From positions 765,440 to 829,439 of the forward strand of contig OX393561.1 of NCBI GenBank assembly GCA_947652115.1: a stretch of 64,000 bases of DNA, given 5' to 3'. Of the stretch, positions 41,031-53,505 are shown one piece after another (positions within the stretch are counted from its first letter, which is position 1; the number at the start of each line of letters is the position of its first letter). This DNA comes from Blastomussa wellsi. Its lineage: Eukaryota; Cnidaria; Anthozoa; Scleractinia; Plerogyridae. Both the position numbers and the translations under genes were made by a program. The notes below the pieces were generated by a model that had not been told where the DNA came from, ran no database searches, and saw nothing but the letters and a program-made list of their open reading frames with translations.

Positions 41031-44000
41031 ATGCGGTGGCCTCCGAAACTCATCTTGTTCAGCATATTTCTACAATGGCTCATTTTGCTGCCAGTGTCCC
41101 GTGCGATGTTAAATGGCTTTACTACAGTAGTGGAAGCGGGGAAAGTGAACTGTTTTTACGAGAAAATCGAAAGCAACAGAAGTTTGGATATGGAGTATCA
41201 GGTGAGGCTCACATTATGGTGTAGCACCTCTGTCAGTGAGGAGGGTACTAGTAACAGTGTTAACTCTGACCACATTATTAATTAAGTTTATTTACTTTTG
41301 GTCTGCTGTACAAACCTACAATGTTTCGTGACTTAGAAAGGAAAATGAGACAAGGCTAAAGATTTTACCAATCCTCTAAACACTTGATTTATGAATTTTG
41401 TCTGCAGGCTATATCTGCTTTAGATCTCTATTGAAGTCAGTTAAGGTGGCCAAACACAGTTTTTGAAACCTATTTTGCATTTGCCTTTTATTCGAAAACC
41501 ATTAAACTGTAGGTCCTCAAAATTGGCATTACATCAGTTTAAACGATAAACATTCGAATTTTGATAGATGCGCTGACGTGTGCGCTGTTGCCATGGTAAC
41601 GTGACTGGATTTAAACATCAATTTAAAATTGGGTTTTGTATATTTGCGGAAAATTCAGTCGTTAGATTTTCTCTATCATTTGCCCGAAGCAAACTTATCA
41701 CAATACCCACAAGTGGACACTATTCTAATGTAATTTTAACAGACCGATGTTTAGCTATTCGTCCTTGAAAGATAACTCCATTATTTACAATTTCCTCTGT
41801 CAAATTTCAAAATTTTTGCAACAGCTTTCTTTCTTGTTTCTTGAAGTATTTTCCTATCAAATTTGGTAAAATTCTAACGAGCGGTTTTCAAGAAATATGT
41901 GTATTTCGGAAAGACTGGAACTAGAGAGTTCAATCTCAATTTTTTGACTAACTACGCATGCGCTGCATTTAACTGGGTTCTTACGGTACTCACGATAAAC
42001 ACTAAAAACCCGCCAAATTTGACTTTTTCTGACATGCCATTCTACCAAGACCTAAGTTTACAACATACTATCATTTCAAGAAAAAATGCCTCATATAAAA
42101 TCGCCTTGGAACAAAAACTCATCACTCTTTTGGCTCCATATTTGTTGTTTTGTTATTCTTGTGCGCGAGCTGCCTCGCGTCGGCACCAACGACTGCAGAG
42201 CGTGCGCGAAAACTGTGTTCAGCCACCTTAATTATTAAGCGAGGCCTAAACAAGAATAAGAGGTTCATGAGAGTTTTCGTCAAGTTTAGCTAGAAAAGTC
42301 AGTGAGAGTGTGTGAGAGTTCCAGGTTGAACGAGAGCAAAAGTTTGAACTCTCGTCAACTCTTTGTTGGCTTGGGTTTTCCATAGTTAAATGATCTTCAA
42401 CAATCTTCATAAAGACCTTGCCAGATGTGCACTTTTTGCGTTCCTATAGCTAGTATATATATTCTAGCAGGATCCTGCACAACCACATGGTTTTGCTAGA
42501 AGCATGGACTTATTTTGTTGGAAAATGTGAAAAAAAAAAGAAATTATGATCATAATAACTGTTAATTACAATTCAGTGCCCTGTTCCCCCCTTTCAAAGT
42601 TGGAAAACAATGAAATAAACATAGCATAGGGATGGAGAGGTGCAAAATATGTGTTAATTAAGAATTGGTTCATGCTTAGCGTTCGTATATCGAGTTATGT
42701 TGCATGCGGGAAGTTTGGAGAGCACAAAAGAAGCGTAAGAGTTCCTCGAGGCTATTGCCTTGAGCAACTCTTAGGTTCTTGAGTGCTCTCCAAACTTCCA
42801 ACATGCAACATAACTCGATATATGCGCAGCTAAAAGCATTAACCAATTCTTTTATAACATAGTTGATTAGTGGTTTGAAAAAAATAACAGTGAAAGGATT
42901 CCACACATTGAAAAATTTTATTGGTCGTGATGAGTTTTATAGAGGTTTAAGAAAATAGCATAGACTTTGTTTGTACGACTTTCATAATTTGATGGGTTGA
43001 CAATGAACGCAGTAAAAAAAGCAATTTTTACGAAGAACTCAAAAACAGGAACAACAACAAGCAACTGCGCGTTGCAAATTTTGTTTTCATCGCCGGCTGG
43101 GATTGATTCAGTTGATTTAGAGACAGCATTAATTTTACAAGTTTTCTATTTCAGTTTTAAACAGTTCAAAGGTTAGCTTTGAATTTGGTTGAATTATTTC
43201 ATTCATAGATTGACAATACACGCGATGAAAATGGTTTTACGAAGAAAACTAAACAAAAAGCAGCGACGAAATCGGACGGTGGGTTGAAATGATCGATGAA
43301 ATCAAAGCTAGAAAGCGAGTTTAGAGTTTTCAGAGATGGCTCTAATTTGTTCGAATGAAGAAAATGTTGACCAACATTGACTTACCTGACCTAAAACATG
43401 ATTAAAAATAAAGAAACAGGCCTTGAGAAGACCCAATTCTTCAGCTGCTTCAAATGCAATTGCACATGTCATTTTATTGAGCACAGTCGTACGTACATAA
43501 AGACTTTTATCATGATGGTTCAATAAGAATTAGATAGGGCCAGCGTGCGCGCTATGTTATAATTGTTTTTTCCAACACTTGTGTCCATGGTCGTATGGCC
43601 AGCAGCCCAATTCACTGCCAGTGGCCTATAAAGCTACTTAATGTCGCAGTTCCTAGTGAGTTATGGTTCAAACCCCGAACAAACACACTTTATATGGCGT
43701 AAGGGGGGTACACCGCTCTGCAATCGGCGTGACAAACGAACTTCCATTGCGTGACCCAAAAGCCAAACCTATCTCCCTAGCGGTAAAACCTGCACTGAAT
43801 TGGACAATTCGGCGATGCCAAATGCTTACGCGTCCTAGAAGCCTAACTCTAAGCAGCACTACGAGCTGACCTCCGCCCAGCATCGTGCTAGAGTAGTAGA
43901 CAGTTACAATAGCGATATAACTAGCCAATGATACCCAAGTTCAAGCTAGCACTCTTTATAGCTGTAGACAAATGTCTGGATTTAGGCCAATGGTAAACTG

Positions 44001-47000
44001 TGTACCATCGAACGGAAGGAACCCATACGGCTTTGAATGAGACATGAATAGAGATATTCAAAAGACTAACCAAACAACGCATGATATAATTGTACGAGAC
44101 ATTATTGCAACATGTGTACATAAGACTATTTTAGACGATTGTTTACCTAGACAAGAAAGAGTACATAAAGTACTGTTGTGTTACATTACATAAGAACTAG
44201 TTGTGTACGCAAATAGTGACAACCCGCAAGGGGTTTCGAGCGTCATGCCCCATTAACTGTGCTTTAACGATAGTCTTTAAAGCTTTATTTACAGCTTGCA
44301 GCCCACCTTGGGACCCAAGGTCCATCAACCCGTGACCCACCTGACAGCTCATCTCCTATGTGCCTGCTTTCAGAAGCTCCTTGCGGCTCATGTGCAACTT
44401 GGCTTTGTCTATTGCAAAAGTTTCGAAACAGCCCTGAATATACTTGAACTACAAAATGAAAAACCTCGCATTTTTATTCAAGTGTATTGTAACAAAAGAG
44501 GATCATAATGTTGGTTTTTGTTAAAAACTTGGTATAGTATATTGCATTTCCTGAGTTTTGATTGGTTTAGAGACAATGGTATCTAAGCTCATGTGCCATT
44601 GGCCTACAAATAATTTATCCTCTTCCGGTCTTTTTCGTGGAATAAAAGAATAAAACTATTATTCGCTATCTGCCATCTCCTGTCCAATGCATGCTCATGA
44701 AATAATTGTTAATTACAAAATGTTCAAAGAGTAGCCCAATTTTGATAAAACAATGCATGTGCAACACAGACAGATCATGGCATGTCAATAAATCAGTACC
44801 AATAAAAAGATTTTTCGAAAACTTGAAGGATGCATTTTTGTTTACTAAATATGTGAACTATTTCTCACCTCAAACCACCTGTTTTCTTGCTCTCTCTCTC
44901 GCTCTCTTTCACCTCGCAGTTCGCTTAAATGTTGTCTCCTCGAAGATGAATTCACTCTACTCCCGTTTGCCAACATTGACATAACAAGATATAAGGGTAC
45001 TAACTATGTTTTTTCCAAAGCTTTTAACTTCATTGACTCTGCTGTCACTTTAGGAATTTGTAAAAGAACTCAATGTTTCTCATTGCATTACGAATGGATT
45101 GCCTGCCAAAAAACGCGGGTTGCCACAAAACTCGTTCCCAGGGCTAATCTGTGTGTACGTACATACGTATGTACGGTCATACGGATGGAAAGTCACGTGA
45201 TATCAATAACCAAAAATTTTCAGTTTTATGGTATGGGTATGGTTTTAGTTCGATGGTAAGGTATGGGGCTCTGCTCGCGTACGCCTTTGGGGCATGTGGG
45301 AGCTCCTCTATCATTCACTAGTTATATTATTGCTACTCTAACTGTTAGTTAGTGGAGGCAGCGTGGCCGAGTGGTTAGAGGGTTGGACTTGAAATCCGTA
45401 AGTCGCGGGTTCAAGTCCCGTTCTGACCACTAGCTGGTGTTGTTCTCGGTAGCCCCGAGTTCAACTCCTCAGCTACGCTTGTAAATAGCCAACTGGTCTG
45501 CCTCCTGCCAGTTGGGATTCTTAACCTTGTTATGTTTATTTACAATGTTTGTTTACATTGGCCCTGAAAAGCCCCAATGGGGAGTGGTCAATTAAGTAAT
45601 TATTATTTATTATTATTTATTATTAGTTAGACCTCAAAATTGTAAATCCCACCCTCCCTCCCTTTGGAGGTTCACTGTTTTTGACTTAATAAACTGGGGT
45701 TCACCTCTTGCGTTACGCTATTGGTTAAGTCTTGCAGCGACTTTCCCAAGCTTTGTTTTCACTAATTTATTGGCACTTTTACGCTCTTTTGTCTCTTCTT
45801 GTCTGATCGAGCACGTGCCAGCGGAGTTGGCTTGTAGTGCTGGGGAGATAAGTAAGGCTTGAGAAGTCACAACTGTCTACACACTTGTACGATGCTGACC
45901 AGAGGTCAGCTCATAGTGCCGTTTAGATTTAGGCTTCTAGGACGCGTAAGCTTTTGGCCTCGCTGACTTGTCCGATCCAGCGCGGGTTTTGGGTCACACA
46001 GTGGAAGTTCTTCTGTCACGCCGATTGCGAAGCAGTGTCCCCCTTTATGCCATATAATGTGTCTTTACTGCGTGTTTGTTCGGGGTTTGAAACATAACTC
46101 AATAGGAACTGTGACATTAAAAAAGAAATAACTTATGCATTGTTCAGTTATTAAGCACGTTTGACTGGTGCAAGGAGCACTGACCTTGTCATTTTGCCTC
46201 TCTAGCTTCCTATTTTCTGATGATATTCATTGATCATCTTTAGTGAAATGCACTTCAGTGATATGCAATCTTTGGTCATGAATTGTAAGCTCACTTTAGC
46301 AACTATCTTTACCTGGAGAAGGGAATGAAGAAAGCTTGAACCAACATGTCTTACTCAATCCAACTCTGAGGCTTAAAGATTTCACTTGAGGCAACTCTTG
46401 ACCAAAAGTACCATCTAAGACCAAGATGCACTTTCAAATTTTTAGTGAGCCGAAACACTGCATTGGCCTTCAATATACTTGCCAGCACTCACAACTTTGG
46501 TGGGATGCTTGTGGGCCAAAAGCTTTGATCTCATTCCTGTGGATGTATTTCTCACAACTAGCTGAAAAATGTAAACTCAAAACAATGAAAAAATAGACAA
46601 CTGTTGCAATTTTCCCTTTAATTTCTGATTCTTCTAGACAAAAAAATTTTGTTATGGTGTTGTGTTTGGGAAAATGCATTATTTTTTTGGATTGAGTCAT
46701 ATTTGGATCACGCTTTCTTGGGAATTTCTGGACTCAAGGCAAGCCCAGTAGAAGGCCAACAACTGTAGCAGGTTGATAAGAAAAGGAGAGAAAGGAAAAG
46801 GTGAAAAATGTAAAAAAGATGTAGGCCACTTTTGAACCCAAAAACTACATCTCCAAATTTTGCCTTTTGCACGTGCCTAGCAGAAATTGTATAAAACATC
46901 CCGCTTGTTGAAAGACATTCATGTTTTCATGTTGCAAAGGATGTTTTGAGTATGTGGGGGCAGATTTAGCCCAAAAATGTCACAAGTGTCCAGAAAAGCC

Positions 47001-50000
47001 CTTTTTTGAAAAATCTCTGTGAGTCAAATTAATATGTTATCTCTCAGGTAGTAGAAGGAGGTGGAGAAATGGACATTATATTTCAAGTGATATCACCCAG
47101 TGGAGCATTGTTGGTGAATGATGAAAAGAAAACAGATGAAATACATTCTGTCCAGGCCGATGAGAATGGTGTGTATGCTTTCTGTGTAGACAATTCATTC
47201 AGTACGTTGGCAGAGAAAGTAGTCTATGTGGACTTAGGACTTGACAATGATGAGATGGACAGCTGGCTTTCCACTCTGCAGGGAGACACAGGGTTAGAAG
47301 AACAAGAATTACAAGTAGAGAGCATAAGGGTATGTACCTGTTATCGCAAACATTTTTTTGAATCAAGGATGCAAACAGTGACTGACAATTGACTTGGAAG
47401 GCATGTTAAAAAGTCAGCCATACCAGTCTGTCAGTTTGACTTATGATTATCAGACACCAATGTCACTCCCATTGGTTTTTCAGGTGAAAACAAAATTCGC
47501 TCGGCCTGGAAATTTTTTATTGACACCACGTGTCAGCTACAGTATTCACAAGTTTCCAGAAATATAGTATTATTTGTGTTTGAAATACAGCATGTTGAAT
47601 TTTCGAGATTTCTGATTATGATGAGGCTTTGAAAAAACTGTCGTCTTTGAAGAAAAGGTCTTTCATCAAGATTTTTGCAGTTTAAACAGTTAAATATTAG
47701 GAATAAGTTGTTTATATATGTAGACACTAGATCATGAGAAAAGAGCAATCATTTTCATAGCAAAAGTGAGTGCCAGATGTTTTCTTTGATTTCTGGCTGC
47801 CATGTTGGTGCCCATCAAGCTGGGCACCAACACGACTGAACTCTATAAATTTTTAGAAAACAGTCCTAAGAAAATACGTGTGCTGATTGGTTAAAATTTG
47901 TGTTTCTGTAACTCGATGGAAACACAGAACTAGCACGAGCTGTTGACGTAATGATGGCGCGAGCAAGAGAATTTACATTTTGATAATCAAAGACAAGTTA
48001 ACAAGTTGTTTTCCTTTTTCTCGTCGCGGTGTTTTCTTAAAGAAATAGAAAACATGCTTCGGCAAATAACTCGAGAATGGTGTAACGCACAAACCTAAGA
48101 CTTGCAGATGTTGCTTATCTATAAATTTTTATAACATTTTGAATTTATCAGCTTTTTTTATTGCATGGTTTCGATTTTATTTTTTGATGGTGACAGTGAA
48201 TACCAGCTATTCCTGCATAACACAGAACATATGAACTCAGTAGTAAGTTGGATTTGGCAAGCATAAGCATGAAAAGTAATAAGAAGAATGAACAAGCACA
48301 TAATGCTGTCCACATAAGCACAAAGAGAACCAGCAAGTTTTGGATTCTTGTGCTTAATATGCTTAATCCGCATTTGAAATTCAAATAGCGAAGCACATGA
48401 AGTAAAAAAAAAATAAAATTATGTACCCCTAGGAGCCTCGTAAAACGTACATTACCATGTTCTGAGACAAACAGAGCAAATGTAGGCTAAGTTTTCGTTT
48501 CAAAAGTGTATTACAAACGCTATGAGGTTTTAAAAGAGTTGATAATTTTTGTATGACAAGGAAAGATAAAAATAAAAGAAAAATTTCAACAGTAACAGCA
48601 ACGGTCCCTAAACAAAAGGTTTAATGAGTAGAACAATGGTTCTACATGTGCATTATAGTTGGTACATTTCTCTGCCTCCCTCTGAGAGACAACAAGGAAA
48701 AATAACCAAGAAAACTCTCAAGGGGTTTTTCTATTTAGAATTAACCATTTTTGGCATAAGATTCTAACTCGCTCGATTCGTGGACAAACGAATTTGAGCT
48801 GAATAGAATATGGTGGTTTTCCAAAATTTCCGAAAAAGAGGACAACCTCACAAGGTAGACCCAAATTTTTGAAATTTCCAGTTCCGTTCGACGCTGCTCC
48901 TGGAATTTTCGAAATTTCTGGATAAATGGTTCGCATTTCAGAAATTCTACATGTTCCCGATTTTCTGGAAACTTTCCCAGGAAATGTCTGTACCATTCGC
49001 TCTGGTTCTGAAAATTCCAGAATTTTTGGTCGAATGGAAAGTGCCCACAGTTTCCCTGACTACAAATTAGCTTAAAAGCACCCAGTTCTACTCCAGCTTG
49101 CTTGCAGTTAGTTCTGCTCTGGTCTGCTTGCAGTTAGCTTTCATTACTTTGCTAGTAAGGACAGGTACAACTAATTTGACTCATTGATTCATAAAAAATT
49201 TACTCAGCAAAAACTGGGAGAAGGGATGAAGTGAAAGACAGACAACAGACTAAGCCAAGAAAGGGATCATGAATGCTGACTTAACACTTTGCATTTCCTA
49301 GACGTAGTATTAGGCTTTTGCTGAAATTACTCTCCAAATTGAGTGGGTACTGTTTTGCTCATGCTCTGCGTATTTTTACGCATGCTTACATGCTTGGTTT
49401 TCAGTCGTGGTAGTTTTTTTGCAAATTTTTTTTTTTGTAATTTTATTTATTTTTTTTAATTGTTTTATAATACAATACACAACAGAGCAATACGTAAATA
49501 CATTGCTTACAATACACTACTTATCACAAATTACAATAATCTAATTATAATTATAAAACTTACACTACATTTATTTACAATAAAGATACGCTACAATTAC
49601 AATGTTGTTACAAATTGATGCCCTGCTTGGCAAGACTAACTTTTATCAATGCTTGTGCTTTCAAAGGAAAACACTGTACGTGCTGGCATGTTCACAATTG
49701 CTTGATACCCCACATGGAGAATGAATTCTTACAATATGTATAACTTATAATTGGCTATAGAGTGTGTTCATGTGACGTCATCAAATTCTCAAATCCAAAT
49801 CTAAAGAGCCACTAAAGGTTTTATCTTCATCAGGCATAAGAGGAACTACATTTGCATCTGTTTACAACTTTCCAGCTCAATGGCATCCTTTGTTTGGAAA
49901 CCAGTGCATTTTGAATGCAGAGTTATGACAGTGCGTGACATAAAGCTAATGTTTTTTTCATTTTATTTTTTATTGTGTGACAATGAACACACTCTATTTG

Positions 50001-50540
50001 CGTGGAGATCTATCAACAAGCTACGAAGGTTTTGTTGATGGCTAGGGTATCAGTGCTTTCAATAAGCACAGACAGCTGATTAAGTTTCTTTCAATAAGTC
50101 AGTTAACCTACTCCAGTCAGTGTGCCTACTCCAAGTTTTATTGAAATCCCTGAGGATATGCACCTATCCTGGCAAGGTTTCACTTTACCCCAACCATTAA
50201 TGTGGTTTAATTTCCAACAAGAGATTCCTTATCAAGGGTTTTGCATGAGAGAGAACATGGTTTATTCATAGCGAGTGTCACTCTTAGGCTTATTAATTTT
50301 TGTGTGTTCTTTTGGCAGGCAATTCTTGACAATATTAGACTACAGATGGAAAAAGCCCAGAGTTATCAGACCTACTTGACAAAGAAGAATTTTAGAAGCC
50401 ATTTTATTGTTTCCAGGAGTGGAAACAGAGTATTTTGGTGGTCACTTATACAAAGCATCGCCCTCATCGGAGTAGCTATATGTCAAGTTCTTATTGTGAA
50501 GAACTTCTTTGGTACTAACAGTTCTGGTCAAAGGATTTGA
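41031..50540 (+). CDS. p24/TMED family cargo receptor (TMED1/5-like), complete
   Basis: Three exons, 41031-41201, 47048-47329 and 50319-50540, all joined in phase 0, give 224 residues, the usual p24 length. The start is the ATG at 41031. It is followed by a signal peptide (LILFSIFLQWLILLPVSRA), a GOLD domain with the paired cysteines in NCFYEKI and YAFCVDNSFSTLAEK, a membrane-proximal helix (AILDNIRLQMEKAQ) and one transmembrane segment (WSLIQSIALIGVAICQVLIV). p24 proteins cycle between ER and Golgi in COPII/COPI vesicles and select GPI-anchored and other cargo. The tail keeps the FF motif (KNFFGTNSS) but ends GQRI without a dilysine. The first intron is 5.8 kb and the second 3.0 kb, both loaded with transposons. 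The subfamily (gamma) is a judgement by eye. Confidence 0.9.
41441..42231. mobile_element. TTAA-ended inverted-repeat element, 791 bp
   Basis: The ends are TTAAGGTGGCCAAACACAGT and the inverted partner AACTGTGTTCAGCCACCTTAA, differing at one or two positions over about 24 bases. The interior is non-coding. It lies in intron 1 of the TMED gene. Confidence 0.75.
42660..42851. mobile_element. Palindromic MITE, 192 bp
   Basis: The arms begin AAGAATTGGTT and end AACCAATTCTT. The inner parts also pair (TCGAGTTATGTTGCATG with CATGCAACATAACTCGA, and GGAAGTTTGGAGAGCAC with GTGCTCTCCAAACTTCC). The whole unit can fold into one long hairpin. TMED intron 1. Confidence 0.75.
44515..44690 (-). repeat. Second copy of the 29925 repeat family, inverted
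   Basis: CCTGAGTTTTGATTGGTTTA and the following AGACAATGGTAT and GAGCTCATGT-like segments match the reverse complement of 30125-30200. TTTCGTGGAATAAA matches the outer palindrome arm only loosely. It is nested within the 43638-46120 element. Confidence 0.55.
45353..45622 (+). mobile_element. tRNA-Ser-like SINE with target duplication
   Basis: The head reads GCGTGGCCGAGTGGTTAGAG (A box), has a Ser-type anticodon loop CTTGAAA, and a B box GGTTCAAGTCC (45408-45418). A unique body follows, ending in a TTA/ATT-rich tail. It is flanked by perfect 8-bp direct repeats TTAGTTAG (45345-45352 and 45623-45630). The acceptor stem does not pair well and the body is long, so this is a SINE and not a tRNA gene. 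It is a different family from the SINEs in BAZ1B. Confidence 0.88.
49757..49997. mobile_element. MITE with 14-bp perfect terminal inverted repeats
   Basis: ATAGAGTGTGTTCA at the left is matched exactly by TGAACACACTCTAT at the right, 241 bp in all. Interior non-coding. TMED intron 2. Confidence 0.7.
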
Positions 50541-50658
50541 ACAACATGTTTTAAATTAACTATTGAATTGTTATGTTGTTTCAGATGCTTCTTTCATTCT
50601 TATAGTTTCCATTGTCCTGTCAGAATTCAAGGATGGGAGTTAACTGTTGACAGTTGTA

Positions 50659-51036
50659 TTAAAGTGCACCTAACCCCAAAATATTTTTTCACCAGAGCAA
50701 ACCTTTGCACCAATTTGAAATGCATTGCACCTTTTTACCAAATTCTGACTATTTATAGCATTCAAAAGTTTCGATAAACTGTGCATCATTTGTTCCAGGA
50801 CCGAGTCAGAAGGGGCGTGGGTCTATTCCCGATTTGATGTCCCAAACTTATTTGCATGCATTTTGTGACGTCAAATCAGGAATAGACCCACACCCCTTCT
50901 GACTCGGTCGTGGAACAAATGATGCACAGTTTTTCATAACGTTTGAATGCTATAAATTGCCAGAATTTGGTAAAAAGGAGAAATGAAAGGTGCAATGCGT
51001 TTCAAACTAGCAAAAAATATTTTGGGTGCACTTTAA
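50659..51036. mobile_element. TTAA-ended palindromic MITE, 378 bp, just after the TMED stop
   Basis: It begins TTAAAGTGCACC and ends GGTGCACTTTAA. Most of each arm pairs, including GACCGAGTCAGAAGGGG and its inverted copy near 50890. It starts 118 bases after the TMED stop codon, so it may be transcribed as 3' UTR. Confidence 0.8.
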
Positions 51037-53505
51037 GTTTTCCAAAAAAATTTTCCAGTGTTAGAGCAATCATTTGTAGTTTAGTGTTAGAGGGTCAGTC
51101 TGTTTGGCAAAGGTTTTAAGTTTGATGCTTGTTAGCAAAATGCATTTTTAGTAAAATATGTCATTATTGATTAACTGATTAATGTCTTCCTTTGTAATGT
51201 ATAAAATTACCTTCAAATCAAAGGCAACCATGTAATGTTATTGTATAGTAAACCATTTGAGAGGAAGCAAAACAGCAGATATAATGGTGGTTTGGAGTTT
51301 GATTGGCAAATGTAAGACAAGGAATGAAAGATTTCAAACTGCATTCCTTGTTCAGAGAGAAATAAAAAATCTAATAGTAACAGCATGAAAATATCAGAGA
51401 CAAAATTAAAAGCTCTTCTCAAACTGGCCGAGCCAGAATGGTTTTTTTTCCAGTCTTGGAAAATTGAAGTGCTAAACCATGCAAGGGGAGAGATGTTAGT
51501 GAAGGCTGAAACAACTGTATTATAATAAATATTATTACTTGTTTATTTTCCACGTAAATTTGTTTCAGAATTGACGATCAGTAAAAGAAACCTATCTAGG
51601 GACAAATGCTTAGTAAACATACTTTTAAGAGAATTTTCATTGTTAAATATTAAAAGTGGCCTTTTGTTGTAAGTAAGATCATTATTAAAGGTTTCTACTG
51701 GCCAGCACTTTCTTATCACTTGTAGTTTTGTTTTACATTTACCAACAACAATATCAACATTTAAAAATTATGCATTAGTCGACTGTGGGAGTAGACTGAT
51801 TCCTCAGTTGTCTGTGGTTGATTGTGGCCTCTTCACTTTCCCTCTCTCCTTCATAGGGGAAGCAAAGGGGGCGACAATTAACCTCGGACATGTGGGAATT
51901 GGGCTGCCATGGGACGTGTATTGTGGTAATTATACTAATGTGTGGGTGGGACTCTGGATAACCTGAGTATCAGGCCTTCCTAAGGGGAGGGAGGAAGCTG
52001 GAGAGGAAAATTGGCTTGGGTTTTGTAGAGAAGATGGCCGACATGTCACTAAATTATTTTCAAGAAATCCAAAACTGGTAAGATCTTGAGCTTTTCTTTA
52101 TTAGTAGCACTGAAGCATATCCGCTCACTGCTTTACAAACAATAAGGCTCTACATACTTGGCAATTTTTAAATCTGAAATACACCACTGAAATGATCTTA
52201 TTTACAACTTGTACGTTAACCATATATTATTAATTGTTGTATTAATATATTCCACTGTGCCTTTGACTGATTCTATTTATGCAATCAGCCATTTAAAAAC
52301 AATTTACAAGTACAAGTAATTAACTTACTCAAAAGAAAAACATAATTTCAGTTAAACAAATAAACTACAGATGAAAAATTTAAATTAACAGTTTATCGGC
52401 TATTTACAAATTTGAAATACTGATTGCCTATTTTAGAGTGCTTGCAGGTGGTTTGTTATGTTACAAATGTTTAAAGTCACTTATTTTTTTGTTCATAGTT
52501 TATTGACCAGTAATTTTAACCTAACTGATAAGACTTCTATTTTTTTATGTCTGAAAGAGGTTCAAAAGTTTAAAATATACAAGAGCATTAAATACTAAAT
52601 GAACTATGGCAAATTATCAAAAATGTACAACTGTTACCTATTTTAGTAATAAAGGGAGTCTAAAATGTGTACATAAGCGAAAGATTGCTTATTCACCAAG
52701 TGAAAACAGATTTTTCTCAAACACTGCATGTGCTGACAAAATGTTGCTTGGCTAAGAGGAATGGTTTGATATTTTCACAACACCTTATGAAGACCCACTA
52801 TTAAAATAATGCAAACTTTGAGTTCACAAATTTATAGCCAAAAATACAGTGTCATTATAAAACACTTGTTGACCTCTTCCCATACTTTTGATCCCGAAGA
52901 AAAAATCACTGATAATCAATATTACCATAAAAACTAACAAATGTTCTAGCACGTCCAAATGACAGTTGAAGTGTCCTCTTGCATATACAAAGCATGCAAA
53001 CGTTGCTTTTACAACATATGACTTAATTATGACTGCAGACCACAGTTATAAAACATACAGTCTGAGAAATAATTGCAAATTTTAGGGCAATGAAATATTT
53101 AATATTAATAGTTTAAAGATATGTAATGCTATTTTTTAGAAGCCAAATTTCTGGGCATTTTGTGGGGTGTAAGTAAGTATGGGATAGCTTGCTTGCATAC
53201 AGCTGTAGCTGCTTTCACCCCTGCCTGAAAGTCAGCAAGTCAAGTGATATGAATGTAGCAGCCAACACAATTTACATTTTTAAGATTTAAGCCTTCAAGT
53301 TTAAGAGAACCTAGAAGTGTAAAGAAAACAACTGTCAAGAGTCGTATTTGTCTTTTGCTGTAACTCTTAAAAAAACAACTGCCCTAACTTACTAATAAGG
53401 CTTACACAAATTGCTATTAATAATAGATGAGACTTAAGAAATTTTGTTCTCTGTACATTAAAGAAATTATTTTTCAGTAAGTCCTAGCTAAATATCTCTG
53501 ACTAA
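51037..53505. other. Convergent 3' region between TMED and FOXN genes
   Basis: The two genes face each other here, so this AT-rich stretch should hold both 3' UTRs. AATAAA occurs on the plus strand at 51361-51366. No coding exon or clear repeat was found. A GC-richer patch at 51785-52030 may be an old repeat. Confidence 0.5.

Larger units (their letters stand above)
43638..46120. mobile_element. 2.5-kb TTAA-ended element with ~260-bp inverted repeats
   Basis: The left arm (43638-about 43905) and right arm (about 45875-46120) are inverted copies. Both begin TTAATGTC.CAGTTCCTA (dot marks a G/A difference) and share GTTTCAAACCCCGAAC-like, CAATCGGCGTGAC and ACGCGTCCTAGAAGCCTAA blocks. The interior has no transposase frame but contains a SINE (45353-45622) and a copy of another palindrome-rich repeat (44515-44690). 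It is probably a non-autonomous DNA transposon of a TTAA-targeting type, in intron 1 of the TMED gene. Confidence 0.75.

Noticed and set aside
45361..45430. Possible tRNA-Ser gene
   Set aside because: A and B boxes and a Ser-type anticodon loop are present, but the acceptor stem does not pair and the sequence continues into a SINE body with a tail and an 8-bp target duplication.
47330..47392. Read-through of TMED exon 2 (VCTCYRKHFF...)
   Set aside because: A GTATGT donor ends the exon in phase 0 and exon 3 supplies the expected membrane span.
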